Shown: positions 40,067 through 49,189 of the stretch, piece by piece
How the letters are laid out: every line of letters begins with the position of its first letter
Numbering within the stretch: position 1 is the stretch's first letter
NCBI RefSeq assembly: GCF_021538615.1
Contig: NZ_JAJHIZ010000002.1
Coordinates: 248,001-312,000, forward strand
Direction: 5' to 3'
DNA: 64,000 nt
Origin: Niabella agricola
GTDB lineage: Bacteria; Bacteroidota; Bacteroidia; Chitinophagales; Chitinophagaceae
Made by a program: the position numbers and the translations under genes
The notes under the pieces: generated by a model
Databases searched by the model: none
Told to the model about the DNA's origin: nothing
The model's input: the letters and a program-made list of their open reading frames with translations, nothing else

Positions 40067-42439
40067 ATGTTCAAAAATTATTTTAAAACCGCATGGCGGA
40101 GCCTTTGGGCAAATAAGTTTTACAGCTTGTTGAATGTAAGCGGACTTGCTGTTGGGTTGGCCGCAGGGATCCTGCTGCTGATCTGGGTGCAGCATGAGTT
40201 TGGTTACGACAAATTCCACAGCAGATCCCAGAATATCTACCGGATCAATGTGGAGATTCCTTCGGCTGATAAGCCACTGTTCTGGTCGGCAACACCTGGT
40301 TCGCTGGCAGTTATTGCCAAAAAGATACCCGAGGTTCAATCCCTTGTAAGAATATCGGGAGCAGGGCAGGTGCTGTCTGATGAATCCAATAAAAAAATAC
40401 TAACCGGGAATGTGCTGGCCTGTGTAGACAGCAACTTTTTTTCCGTGTTTGATTTCGGAATATTAAAAGGGAATCTTCAAACCGTGCTTCCCGGGGTGCA
40501 GTCGATAGCGCTTACGCGTTCAACCGCCCAGAAATTGTTTGGTACGGAAGATGCACTGGGAAAAACCGTCCGGCATCATGAAACTGATTTTACGGTTTCG
40601 GCCATTCTCAAAGATGTTCCCGAAAATTCCACGCTTCGTTTCGACGCGTTGTTCCCGATGGCGCTTTATGCGCAGAACTTTACCCGGAACGGAGGTAACG
40701 GCAGCTGGAAAACGATTGATGAGGACATGGGGAATTATAGTTTCGAATCCTACGTATTACTACATCCCAATGCTCATATCCCGCACGTGGAGCAGGCATT
40801 TACCGGGTTGTACCAGCAGGCAAGAAACGACGATAATAAAAGCAAATTCCATCTGCAGCGTCTGCAGGACCTGCACCTGGTTGGTAATGATGGCAGTACT
40901 GCTGCCTTGCTGATTGTACAGGTGATCTTTGCGGTGGCCCTGCTGCTGCTGGTAATTGCCAGCATCAATTATGTAAATCTGTCTACAGCCCGGGCGCTCA
41001 CGCGTGTAAAAGAGGTCAGCGTTCGAAAAATTGTAGGAGCCGGGCGGATCCAGCTTTTTTTTCAGTTTGTGACTGAAACCATTTTGTTGTTCTGTTTGGC
41101 CTTAATGCTGGCTGCCGGACTTATTGTGCTGCTGATGCCCTTATACAATACGATAGCCGGGAAAGAACTGGTGTTTCATCCGGGAGATGACGGCATCTGG
41201 AAGGCGGTTGGCTTGGCCGGGCTGATCACGCTTGTTTTGTCGAGTATTTATCCTGCCCTCTTGTTATCGTCTTTTAAACCCGTTCGCTCGTTAAAAGGAG
41301 CATTACCATCCGGTATCGGGATTGCTGCACTGAGAAAGGGGTTAGTGGTTTTCCAGTTTTTTGTGTCGATCGTGTTACTGATCGGCACGGTGGCCATGGG
41401 CCGGCAAATGCAATATATAAAAGACAAAAACCTGGGCTTCGATAAAAGCTATGTATTTACAGCGGATTTTCCTACAAACGATGCAAAGCACCTGGATGCC
41501 ATCAAAACGGAATTGGGTAAAGAGCCGGCGATTCTTTCCGTTGGAAATTCTTCGGAACCGGATATTATGAATGTGACCAGCGGATCGGGTGATCTGGAAT
41601 GGAAGGGAAAAACGCCGGATATGCAACTAATGATCAGCGAAGTGGCGACAGAGAAAAATTTTCTGCCCACCTTAAAACTGCCCTTCGTTGAAGGCGGCGA
41701 TTTCTCGGGAACACCTGCAGACAGCAACAAGTATATAGTAAATGAAACGGCCGTAAAACAAATGGGATTAAAGCCGCCCTATGTAGGACAGCCGCTTACG
41801 TCTCACGGACGCCAGGGGCTGATAACCGGGGTATTAAAGGATTTCAATTTTCAGCCGCTTACAAAGGCGATAGGGCCGATCTTGTTTCATACATTCTGGA
41901 AGGGGAATATATTTTATATACGTACCACCGGTAACGGTGCGCAGGCCGCCATACAGGCGGTGGAGCGGGAGTATAAAAAATATGCGGATGGCCTGCCCTT
42001 CCATTATGAATTTTTGGATAAAAAATTTGACGCGCAATACCGGGCGGAGCAGCGTACCGGCATGCTGTTTAATGTGTTTGCGGGCATCGCGATCTTTATT
42101 TCATGTTTGGGCCTGTTTGGGCTGGCTACATATACGGCACAGCGGAAAGTAAAAGAGATTGGGATCCGGAAGGTATTGGGAGCCAGTGTGCCGGGTATTG
42201 TGGGACTGATTTCCACCGGTTTTTTAAAATTGATATTGGTTGCCGTTGTGCTGGCGATGCCGGTTGCATATATCGGAACCCATCGTTGGCTGCAAAATTT
42301 TGCTTACCACGCAAGCCTCCCATGGTTCCTGTTTGCGTTGGCGGCGGTCTTTGTTTTGTTGATCGCTTTTGCAACCATGTGCCTGCAGGCCGTGAGAGCC
42401 GCAATGGCTAACCCGGTTAACGCATTGCGAAGCGAATAA
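40067..42439 (+). CDS. MacB/FtsX-type ABC permease 1 (class A)
   Basis: This 790-residue single-chain permease has two MacB-like halves. The order is helix 1 (about 20-42), periplasmic domain (43-280), three FtsX helices (281-410), a fourth near 430 that begins the second half, a second periplasmic domain (450-670) and three last helices. The predicted ATPase-contact helices are 'RVKEVSVRKIVGAGR' and 'KVKEIGIRKVLGASV', and it ends NPVNALRSE. Class A markers are 'LQDLHLVGN' and 'LKDFNFQPLTKAIGP'. It lacks the GGxIxYVRMF motif of class B. Two halves in one chain mimic a MacB dimer, so one polypeptide plus two ATPase copies could make a full transporter. Substrate unknown. Confidence 0.93.
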   Translation: MFKNYFKTAWRSLWANKFYSLLNVSGLAVGLAAGILLLIWVQHEFGYDKFHSRSQNIYRINVEIPSADKPLFWSATPGSLAVIAKKIPEVQSLVRISGAGQVLSDESNKKILTGNVLACVDSNFFSVFDFGILKGNLQTVLPGVQSIALTRSTAQKLFGTEDALGKTVRHHETDFTVSAILKDVPENSTLRFDALFPMALYAQNFTRNGGNGSWKTIDEDMGNYSFESYVLLHPNAHIPHVEQAFTGLYQQARNDDNKSKFHLQRLQDLHLVGNDGSTAALLIVQVIFAVALLLLVIASINYVNLSTARALTRVKEVSVRKIVGAGRIQLFFQFVTETILLFCLALMLAAGLIVLLMPLYNTIAGKELVFHPGDDGIWKAVGLAGLITLVLSSIYPALLLSSFKPVRSLKGALPSGIGIAALRKGLVVFQFFVSIVLLIGTVAMGRQMQYIKDKNLGFDKSYVFTADFPTNDAKHLDAIKTELGKEPAILSVGNSSEPDIMNVTSGSGDLEWKGKTPDMQLMISEVATEKNFLPTLKLPFVEGGDFSGTPADSNKYIVNETAVKQMGLKPPYVGQPLTSHGRQGLITGVLKDFNFQPLTKAIGPILFHTFWKGNIFYIRTTGNGAQAAIQAVEREYKKYADGLPFHYEFLDKKFDAQYRAEQRTGMLFNVFAGIAIFISCLGLFGLATYTAQRKVKEIGIRKVLGASVPGIVGLISTGFLKLILVAVVLAMPVAYIGTHRWLQNFAYHASLPWFLFALAAVFVLLIAFATMCLQAVRAAMANPVNALRSE

Positions 42440-42531
42440 ACGATGGTATAAAGTGAATGGTATATTAGAGGGCAGGATCAGCAGGAACGCTTACTGCTGG
42501 TATCCGGATGCCCGACTCTTAAATCTGGAAA

Positions 42532-44904
42532 ATGATAAAAAACTATTTTAAAACCGCATGGCGGAACCTGGTCCGGAATAAAGCCTATTCCCTGATCAAT
42601 ATCCTGGGCTTAAGTATTGGCATGGCCGCCTGTATGCTTATTATTTTGTGGGTTCAGAACCAGGTCAGTCATGACCAGTTTCATAAAAACCTGGACCGGA
42701 TTTATGTGGTGAATAACCGCGATATGAACGATGGGGTAAAGTTTGCCTGGGCCTGGACGCCGAATATTATGGGGCCTACATTGAAGAAAGATTATCCGGA
42801 AGTGGCCGATGCAGTACGGTACTCGGAGGGCCAGCGGTTCCTTTTCACGGTAGGCGAGAAGAAAATGGTGCCTTCCGGGGCATTTGCCGACCCGGGCTTC
42901 TTTTCCGTTTTCTCGTTCCCCTTATTGAGAGGGGAGGCCAAGAATGCTTTAAAGGAAGTGTATAATATCGTGCTGACTGAAAAGCTGGCCAGGAGCCTGT
43001 TTGGAACGGATGACCCCATGGGTAAGATTGTGAAACTGGATAGTACGGATCATTTCAGAGTAACGGGCGTTCTGAAAAATCTGCCGGATAATACTGCATT
43101 CGATTTTGCCTACCTGCTTCCGTGGGCGTATAAGGATAAATTGGGATGGACAGATAGCTCCTGGGGCAATAATGGACTGAATACCTACGTACTGTTGAAG
43201 CCGGGTGCGTCGCAGGCAGTCTTTGATCAGAAAATAAACAAGATCACCACCAACCATTTATCAGAGAACCCCCTGTACAAAAACAGGGAGGTATTTACGC
43301 AGCCGTTCAAAGACCAGTGGCTGTACTCCAAACAGGAAAACGGCCGGTACACCGGCGGACGTATTGATATGGTACGGATGTTTACCGCCATTGCTACGCT
43401 GATCCTGATCATTGCCTGTATCAATTTTATGAACCTGAGCACCGCGCGGAGCGAAAAACGGGCAAAGGAGGTGGGCATCCGCAAGGTAGTAGGGGCGCAG
43501 AAAAAAGGACTAGTTGCGCAGTTTATCGGCGAAAGTGTATTGCTGTCGGGTATTGCCTTTTTGTTTGCTTTAACCATCGTAATCATCAGTCTTCCCGGAT
43601 TCAGCGCATTGGTGGATCAGCCGTTGCACCTGCCGTTTACGAACCCGTTATTTTGGGCTGCAGCGCTTGCCTTTATCTTCTTCAGCGGTCTGCTGGCCGG
43701 CAGTTATCCGGCCTTCTACTTATCTTCTTTTAACCCCGTAAAAGTATTAAAGGGCTTTTTTAAATCGTCTACAGCCGCAGTAAATCCCCGGAAGATCCTC
43801 GTGGTCATCCAGTTTACCTTTGCCGTGCTGCTCATCATCTCTACATTTATCGTGATGCAGCAGATCCGGCATGCGCAGGCGCGGGATAACGGGTATGATG
43901 CGCGCAACCTGGTTTTTGTGACGATGAATGGTGCTGTGGAGCGAAACTATAAACTTATCCGCAACGAATTGATCAGCCGCGGGGCCGCTGTTTCGGTTAC
44001 CAAATCCATGAGCCCGATAACCGAACGTTACAGCGATAGCTGGAACTTTACCTGGACAGGAGGCACGGAGGAAGATAAAAAGGTCGATTTTGTAAGAATG
44101 GCCTCCGATGCCGATTTTGTAAAAACCCTGGGAACAAGACTGGTAATGGGGCGGGATATTGATATTTATAAATACCCCGGCGACTCTACTGCCATTTTAC
44201 TGAATGAAACTGCGGCCAAAGTGATGCACCTGAAAGATCCGCTGACGGCGACGCTAAAGGCGGATGATATTGAATGGCGGGTGGTAGGCGTCGTAAAAGA
44301 TTTTATATACCAGTCGCCCTACGAAAAAGTACAACAGCTGATCGTTTTCGGACCTAAATCCTGGTTCAATACCCTTCATTTTAAACTCAACCCGGCCAAC
44401 AGCACTCAGAAGAACCTGGATATTGCAGCGGGCATTTTCAAACAGTTTAATCCTGAGTATCCTTTTGATTACAAATTTGTGGATGCAGAATATGCCCGCA
44501 AATTTAAGGAGGAGCAGAAAACCGGAACGATGGCGGCATTGTTTGCAGGATTAACAATTTTTATTTCCTGCCTGGGGCTTTTTGCACTGTCTACCTATAT
44601 GGCTGAAACAAGGATCAAAGAGATCGGTGTTCGTAAAGTACTGGGTGCTTCGGTTTTTCATATTACTTCCCTGCTATCCGCGTCCTTTTTAAAGCTGGTG
44701 ATCATTTCCTGTGTGGTAGCATCGCCCATCGCCTGGTTTGTGATGAGTAACTGGCTTAAAAATTATCAATACCGCATTTCGATCGGGTGGCCGGTATTTG
44801 CAGGGACCGCCTTGCTGGTAATGGTTATTGCACTGGCTACGATCAGCTTCCAGTCGGTAAGGGCAGCCCTGGCCAACCCGGTAAAGGCGCTGCGATCAGA
44901 GTAA
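42532..44904 (+). CDS. MacB/FtsX-type ABC permease 2 (class B)
   Basis: This 790-residue protein has the same duplicated architecture as permease 1, 92 bp upstream. N-terminus 'MIKNYFKTAWRNLVRNKAYS' (TM1 about 20-42). Contact helices are 'RAKEVGIRKVVGAQK' and 'RIKEIGVRKVLGASV'; it ends NPVKALRSE. Class B markers are 'DQWLYSKQENG', 'TGGRIDMVRMF' before TM2, and 'VKDFIYQSPYEKV' in the second periplasmic domain. The class B second domain contains Trp-rich 'WNFTWTGG' where class A has other sequence. The gene is intact with no frameshift. Confidence 0.93.
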   Translation: MIKNYFKTAWRNLVRNKAYSLINILGLSIGMAACMLIILWVQNQVSHDQFHKNLDRIYVVNNRDMNDGVKFAWAWTPNIMGPTLKKDYPEVADAVRYSEGQRFLFTVGEKKMVPSGAFADPGFFSVFSFPLLRGEAKNALKEVYNIVLTEKLARSLFGTDDPMGKIVKLDSTDHFRVTGVLKNLPDNTAFDFAYLLPWAYKDKLGWTDSSWGNNGLNTYVLLKPGASQAVFDQKINKITTNHLSENPLYKNREVFTQPFKDQWLYSKQENGRYTGGRIDMVRMFTAIATLILIIACINFMNLSTARSEKRAKEVGIRKVVGAQKKGLVAQFIGESVLLSGIAFLFALTIVIISLPGFSALVDQPLHLPFTNPLFWAAALAFIFFSGLLAGSYPAFYLSSFNPVKVLKGFFKSSTAAVNPRKILVVIQFTFAVLLIISTFIVMQQIRHAQARDNGYDARNLVFVTMNGAVERNYKLIRNELISRGAAVSVTKSMSPITERYSDSWNFTWTGGTEEDKKVDFVRMASDADFVKTLGTRLVMGRDIDIYKYPGDSTAILLNETAAKVMHLKDPLTATLKADDIEWRVVGVVKDFIYQSPYEKVQQLIVFGPKSWFNTLHFKLNPANSTQKNLDIAAGIFKQFNPEYPFDYKFVDAEYARKFKEEQKTGTMAALFAGLTIFISCLGLFALSTYMAETRIKEIGVRKVLGASVFHITSLLSASFLKLVIISCVVASPIAWFVMSNWLKNYQYRISIGWPVFAGTALLVMVIALATISFQSVRAALANPVKALRSE

Positions 44905-44905
44905 G

Positions 44906-44942
44906 GGAGATTTCAGGTTTGAGGTTTACGGTTTCAGGTTGG
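44906..44942. repeat. Degenerate repeat after permease 2
   Basis: 'GAGATTTCAGGTTTGAGG' and 'TTTACGGTTTCAGGTTGG' are GAGATT-orientation variants of the family, starting directly after the stop codon. Confidence 0.5.
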
Positions 44943-44956
44943 ATCCGTTCTACGTT

Positions 44957-44972
44957 TGGCGCAGCTGCGCCA
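44957..44972. other. Perfect 16-bp palindrome between permeases 2 and 3
   Basis: TGGCGCAGCTGCGCCA is a perfect inverted repeat without spacer in the 256-bp gap. It could be a protein site or, as RNA, a short GC-rich hairpin. No T run follows. Confidence 0.5.
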
Positions 44973-45160
44973 CTCCCGGTCTCTGCAACATCCTGATCGA
45001 AGGAAAGGTCATGAAGCCGCAACCGCATCCCTGCTTTTATATTTAATGTTTTACATTCCTTATTTAAAATCCCGAAAGGGTGCTTGATGCAAAAAACAGG
45101 CCGCCAATGACCAGACAAACAGCAGATAGCTAATAACTAAAAACTATAAATCTCAACACG

Positions 45161-47557
45161 ATGATCCGAATGTATTTCAAAACAATGTTCCGGAGCCTTT
45201 GGAAGAATAAAACCTTTTCCTTCATTAACATCATGGGGCTTGCCGTGGGTCTTACCAGTTGTTTGCTCATTGCGTTGTATATAAAACAGCAGCTGGATTT
45301 TGATGCGTTCGAGGATAAGGGTGACCGGATCGCCCGGGTGCTCATGGAATATAGTTTTGAGGGGAGTGCTGTATCCAATAAAGGCAATTATACAAGTGTA
45401 AGGGTGCCGCTGGTACTTAAGCATAATTTTCCCGAGGTGGAAGATGCCGTGATCCTGACTCAGACCAGGCGGATCGTTCAAACCGGTACAAACCTGATTA
45501 CCGAGAACCGGTTTATGTATGCCGGCGCCTCGTTCTTTAAGTTGTTCAGCTTTAAAATGCTGAAAGGAAATGCCAGTTCGGCACTGGCGGCCCCATTCCA
45601 GGTATTATTGACGGCCTCAACCGCAAAAAAATATTTTGGCAATGCGGATCCGATGGGGAAAACCCTGCGACTTACCGGAGACAGCAATCTATACCGCGTT
45701 ACCGGTGTGCTGGCCGATTGCCCTGCCGCCTCCCAGATTCAGTTTGACTTTCTGGCCTCGTTTTCATCACTGGGCATCAGCAAGGAACATGAAGAAAGCT
45801 ATTGGGACGCCAACTATACCACGTATATCCTGCTGCGGAACGGACAGGACTTAAAGGGATTGCAGGCCAGGCTACCTGCATTCATGAAAAAAGAAATGGA
45901 AGGCGCGCATGCAACGGTGAATTTTTACCTGGAACCGTTTCGAAATGTTCATCTGTACTCCGAATATGATGCGTTTGTACCCAATGTACCCATCCGTTAT
46001 ATCTATATACTGGCGGGTGTAGCCGCATTGATCTTGGTGATCGCCTGTTTTACTTATATCAATTTAAGCACCGCGCGGTCTGCTGAGCGTGCTAAGGAAG
46101 TGGGCATACGGAAAGTGGCGGGTGCCGATAAAGGCCAGCTCTTCTGGCAGTTTATTGGAGAATCGGCGCTCCTGTGTTTTATGGCGGTGTTTATTGGCCT
46201 CACCGCCGGCGCGGTATTGCTTCCGGCGTTCAGCCGGCTGACCGGTCAGTCCCTTACCCTTGCTTCCTTGTTTTCCTTGCCCATATTGGGTATTGCTGCG
46301 GGTATGATCATCCTTGTAAGCTTTACCGCCGGCTGTTATCCGGCCCTGGTGTTGTCTGCCTTTAAGCCTGTTACGGTTTTAAAGGGCGCATTTAAGAATG
46401 CAGGACAGGGGCAGTTGCTCCGCAGGTCTTTGATCGTTTTCCAGTTTGTGATTTCGGTCTTTCTGATTGTGTCCACCTTTGTCATCCAGCAGCAGTTATA
46501 TTATATCCGGCATAAAAAACTGGGCTTTGACCGGGCGCATGTTTTAAAACTGCCGATTCCTTTTACTGCCGAAAATACAGACCTGATCAGATCAGAATTT
46601 AAGCAGGATGCAGCCGTATTGCATGTTGCCCGTACCAATAATACACCGGTAAATATGGTGAGCGGGTACAATATGCGCACACCGGATATGCCGCAAAACG
46701 CCCAGATAGCAGTAACAGCCAATCCGATCGATCATGAGGTGCTGCCAACAATCGGGTTACAGCTGGTGGCTGGTACCAATCTTACTGAGCAGGATATAAG
46801 AGATGTCAGCAACAATGAAACGGAAGGTGAACGGCGCTATCATTTTATCCTGAACGAGTCGGCCGCAAGACAACTGGGATGGAGTCCCCAGGAAGCGATC
46901 GGTAAAAAAATGTTCCTGGATGAATCCCGTCCCGGTTATGTGCGGGGAGTGGCAAAAGACTTTAATTTTCAATCGCTGCGCAATCCTATAAAGCCCATTG
47001 TACTTTTTTCGGGAGCATTTGGCGGAACTTTATTGATCAAGATAAGCGGAGCGCATATGTCCGAAACCCTTGCCTTTTTGCAATCGAAATGGAAGCAACT
47101 GATGCCCGAGCGGCCTTTTGAATACCGTTTCCTGGATGATGAGTACAACGAGCTTTATGAAAACGAACTGCGGTTTGGAAAGCTAATGAATGTCTTTGCC
47201 GCAATTGCTATTTTTCTGGCCTGTGCCGGATTATTTGGCCTGTCTGTTTACGCTGCTCAGCAGCGGGTTAAGGAGGTGGGGGTGCGCAAGGTATTGGGGG
47301 CGGCAACGGGTAGTATCATCTTCCTGTTGTCAAAAGACTTTATTAAGCTGGCGCTTATTGCGTCGCTAATCGCCTTTCCTTTTGCATGGTGGTTTATGCG
47401 CAGCTGGCTGCAACATTACGAATACCGTATTGACATGAAGTGGTGGGTGTTTGCTGCTGCCGCGTTGATAACCCTGGTCATTGCACTGGTAACGGTAAGC
47501 GTTCAGGCCGCCAGGGCGGCCCTGGCCAACCCGGTCAAAGCACTCCGGTCGGAGTAA
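45161..47557 (+). CDS. MacB/FtsX-type ABC permease 3 (class A)
   Basis: This 798-residue permease has the duplicated MacB layout. N-terminus 'MIRMYFKTMFRSLWKNKTFS', TM1 about 20-42. Contact helices are 'RAKEVGIRKVAGADK' and 'RVKEVGVRKVLGAAT'; it ends NPVKALRSE. Class A markers are 'EPFRNVHLYSEY' and 'AKDFNFQSLRNPIKP'. It follows permease 2 after 256 bp that contain repeats and a 16-bp palindrome. It is the last of the first block; the DUF4097 gene comes next. Confidence 0.93.
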   Translation: MIRMYFKTMFRSLWKNKTFSFINIMGLAVGLTSCLLIALYIKQQLDFDAFEDKGDRIARVLMEYSFEGSAVSNKGNYTSVRVPLVLKHNFPEVEDAVILTQTRRIVQTGTNLITENRFMYAGASFFKLFSFKMLKGNASSALAAPFQVLLTASTAKKYFGNADPMGKTLRLTGDSNLYRVTGVLADCPAASQIQFDFLASFSSLGISKEHEESYWDANYTTYILLRNGQDLKGLQARLPAFMKKEMEGAHATVNFYLEPFRNVHLYSEYDAFVPNVPIRYIYILAGVAALILVIACFTYINLSTARSAERAKEVGIRKVAGADKGQLFWQFIGESALLCFMAVFIGLTAGAVLLPAFSRLTGQSLTLASLFSLPILGIAAGMIILVSFTAGCYPALVLSAFKPVTVLKGAFKNAGQGQLLRRSLIVFQFVISVFLIVSTFVIQQQLYYIRHKKLGFDRAHVLKLPIPFTAENTDLIRSEFKQDAAVLHVARTNNTPVNMVSGYNMRTPDMPQNAQIAVTANPIDHEVLPTIGLQLVAGTNLTEQDIRDVSNNETEGERRYHFILNESAARQLGWSPQEAIGKKMFLDESRPGYVRGVAKDFNFQSLRNPIKPIVLFSGAFGGTLLIKISGAHMSETLAFLQSKWKQLMPERPFEYRFLDDEYNELYENELRFGKLMNVFAAIAIFLACAGLFGLSVYAAQQRVKEVGVRKVLGAATGSIIFLLSKDFIKLALIASLIAFPFAWWFMRSWLQHYEYRIDMKWWVFAAAALITLVIALVTVSVQAARAALANPVKALRSE

Positions 47558-47639
47558 GTGGTTTCGGGTTTAAGGTTCCATATTGGCCTCCTTTTGACGC
47601 ATGATGTTGGCAGTCAGATCTCCGATCACCAGGGGGCTA

Positions 47640-47685
47640 TGGCTGAAATCTGATAGTTGAAATCTGAAACTCAAATCTCAGCTCT
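47640..47685. repeat. Degenerate CAAATCT repeat before the DUF4097 gene
   Basis: 'GAAATCTGATAGTTGAAATC' and 'TGAAACTCAAATCTCAGC' end four bases before a TGTAACA box (47690-47696), another case where a repeat adjoins a putative promoter. Confidence 0.6.
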
Positions 47686-47792
47686 ATACTGTAACATTTC
47701 TTTGCTGCCTGCGATTATCTATTATAAACCGTGCTTTGAAGGACCGGTGTAATAAACGAACCTACGATTCTTACGGAAACAAAAAAGTTAGT

Positions 47793-48833
47793 ATGAAAAA
47801 GAATTTTTTATTATTACTGCTGCTGGTGGGCGTGTGCTGCTCCCATGCGCAACGGTACTCCGGTGTTGCACCGTATCTTACAAAAAATTTCAGTGCGGCT
47901 GCTGTAAAAGAGATAAGGGCCGAAACCTCGGGCGGGTCTATATCCGTTGAAGGGGGTAAAACCTCCGGACTGGTGGAAGTGTATGTGGAACCCTCCAACG
48001 GCGGTCTGCGAAGAAAAATGTCGGATAACGATATTAAAACCATACTGGACCGGTATTACGACCTTGAAGTAAGCACTTCCGGTAATGTGGTGGTGGCGAA
48101 AGCTTCCCGGAGGGACCGTGGCTGGAGCGATCAAACGGGCCTGTCGATTTCGTTTAAGATCTATACGGGAACGAACGTCAACACGAACTTAAAGACCAGC
48201 GGCGGAAGCATTCACCTGAGGAGCCTGAAGGGCGATCAGTTTTTTAAAACCAGTGGCGGCAGTTTGCTGGTAAAAGAGGTGGCCGGAAAAATTTCCGGGA
48301 AAACCTCCGGTGGCAGTATCGATGTGTCGGATTCCCGGGATGAAATTGATCTGGTGACCAGTGGCGGTTCTATTAAGGCGGATCATCTGGAGGGCCGGAT
48401 CCGGCTGAAGACTTCAGGCGGATCCCTGAATCTGTCGGACCTTTCCGGCAATATTGAAGCGCGTACGAGTGGCGGATCGGTTACTGCATCGGATATCAAA
48501 GGCGATCTGTTTACCAGTACCTCCGGCGGCAGCGTTACCTTAAGAGGGATTAACGGCAACCTGGATGCCAGCACCTCCGGAGGCCGGATCCGGGCGGAGC
48601 TTGTAGGTACAAAAGATTTTATAAAGCTGCATACCTCTGCAGGCGGCGTGGATATCGATATGCCGCGTACCACAAATGCACAATTCAATCTCAGGGGAAG
48701 TAAAGTAAATATCAGCCGTCTTGGTGATTTTAACGGTTCCATTGAAAAAGACCAGGTAAAAGGCGTAATTGGTGCCGGTAAATTACTGGTGGAGGTTTCA
48801 GCTTCCAGTGGCGTCGTTGATGTGAATATGTAA
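47793..48833 (+). CDS. DUF4097-type secreted beta-solenoid protein with TSGGS repeats
   Basis: This 346-residue protein starts at MKKNFLLLLLLVGVCCS, a signal peptide ending near residue 21. The mature part has about ten copies of a 20-23-residue unit centred on TSGGS (for example 'KTSGGSIHLRS', 'KTSGGSIDVSD', 'RTSGGSVTASD', 'STSGGSVTLRG'), ending in 'TSAGGVDIDMPRT'. Each unit should form turns of a right-handed beta-helix, as in the DUF4097/adhesin-like families. A start 19 codons upstream is in frame but precedes the signal peptide. It sits between the two permease blocks, so it may be an exported cargo or surface partner of the exporter; this is inference. Confidence 0.88.
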   Translation: MKKNFLLLLLLVGVCCSHAQRYSGVAPYLTKNFSAAAVKEIRAETSGGSISVEGGKTSGLVEVYVEPSNGGLRRKMSDNDIKTILDRYYDLEVSTSGNVVVAKASRRDRGWSDQTGLSISFKIYTGTNVNTNLKTSGGSIHLRSLKGDQFFKTSGGSLLVKEVAGKISGKTSGGSIDVSDSRDEIDLVTSGGSIKADHLEGRIRLKTSGGSLNLSDLSGNIEARTSGGSVTASDIKGDLFTSTSGGSVTLRGINGNLDASTSGGRIRAELVGTKDFIKLHTSAGGVDIDMPRTTNAQFNLRGSKVNISRLGDFNGSIEKDQVKGVIGAGKLLVEVSASSGVVDVNM

Positions 48834-48876
48834 TACAGACAGCTTCGGATAAAGCGGCTGCATCGTTGCCGTACAT

Positions 48877-48908
48877 AAGCGTCATTCTGTTCCACCGGAA
48901 TGACGCTT
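48877..48908 (+). terminator. Hairpin terminator after the DUF4097 gene
   Basis: A perfect 11-bp stem AAGCGTCATTC/GAATGACGCTT with a 10-nt loop lies 43 bp after the stop. The following GCTGTTTTG is a weak U tract, so efficiency is uncertain. The rest of the 356-bp gap to 49190 holds the activator element and promoter below. Confidence 0.6.
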
Positions 48909-49029
48909 GCTGTTTTGAAGGCAACACATCGGTTCATGTACAGGATGCCAGAGGCTTTGTAAACCATTTTAGCGGTATACATGCATCGCTATTATAAGCC
49001 GTAGACGCCGGGCGATGCTGTTTAAAGGT

Positions 49030-49068
49030 GTACCAAAACCGGACAGTTTTTTGTTTTAAAAGCGGACA
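49030..49068 (+). promoter_or_regulatory. Upstream activator-type element, copy 3
   Basis: GTACCAAAACCGGACAGT begins the element, with half-sites CGGACA at 49040 and CGGACA at 49063, identical and in direct repeat, 23 bp apart. It matches copy 2 at 17 of the first 18 bases despite 13 kb separation. It precedes permease 4. Confidence 0.6.
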
Positions 49069-49120
49069 TTTCAATCTTTGTTTCTTTGTTAATATATTGA
49101 TTAGTAGTTTTTTAAATTTA

Positions 49121-49136
49121 CGGCATTATCGTTGGT
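49121..49136 (+). promoter_or_regulatory. Possible sigma-54 promoter of permeases 4-9
   Basis: CGGCATTATCGTTGG has GGCA and TTGG at -24/-12-like positions, 91 bp after the activator element begins and about 69 bp before the ATG at 49190. A second candidate, TGGCACA at 49149, has a better -24 but no -12. Confidence 0.4.
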
Positions 49137-49189
49137 TCCATTTGTTTGTGGCACACAACAGATGTTAAATATGTTTTAAACAACCAGCC

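Noticed and set aside
49149..49164. TGGCACACAACAGATG as the sigma-54 promoter of permease 4
   Set aside because: The -24 part is good, but the -12 part has no TTGC-like sequence and the spacing to the activator element (119 bp) differs from the other two sites. It is kept only as an alternative.
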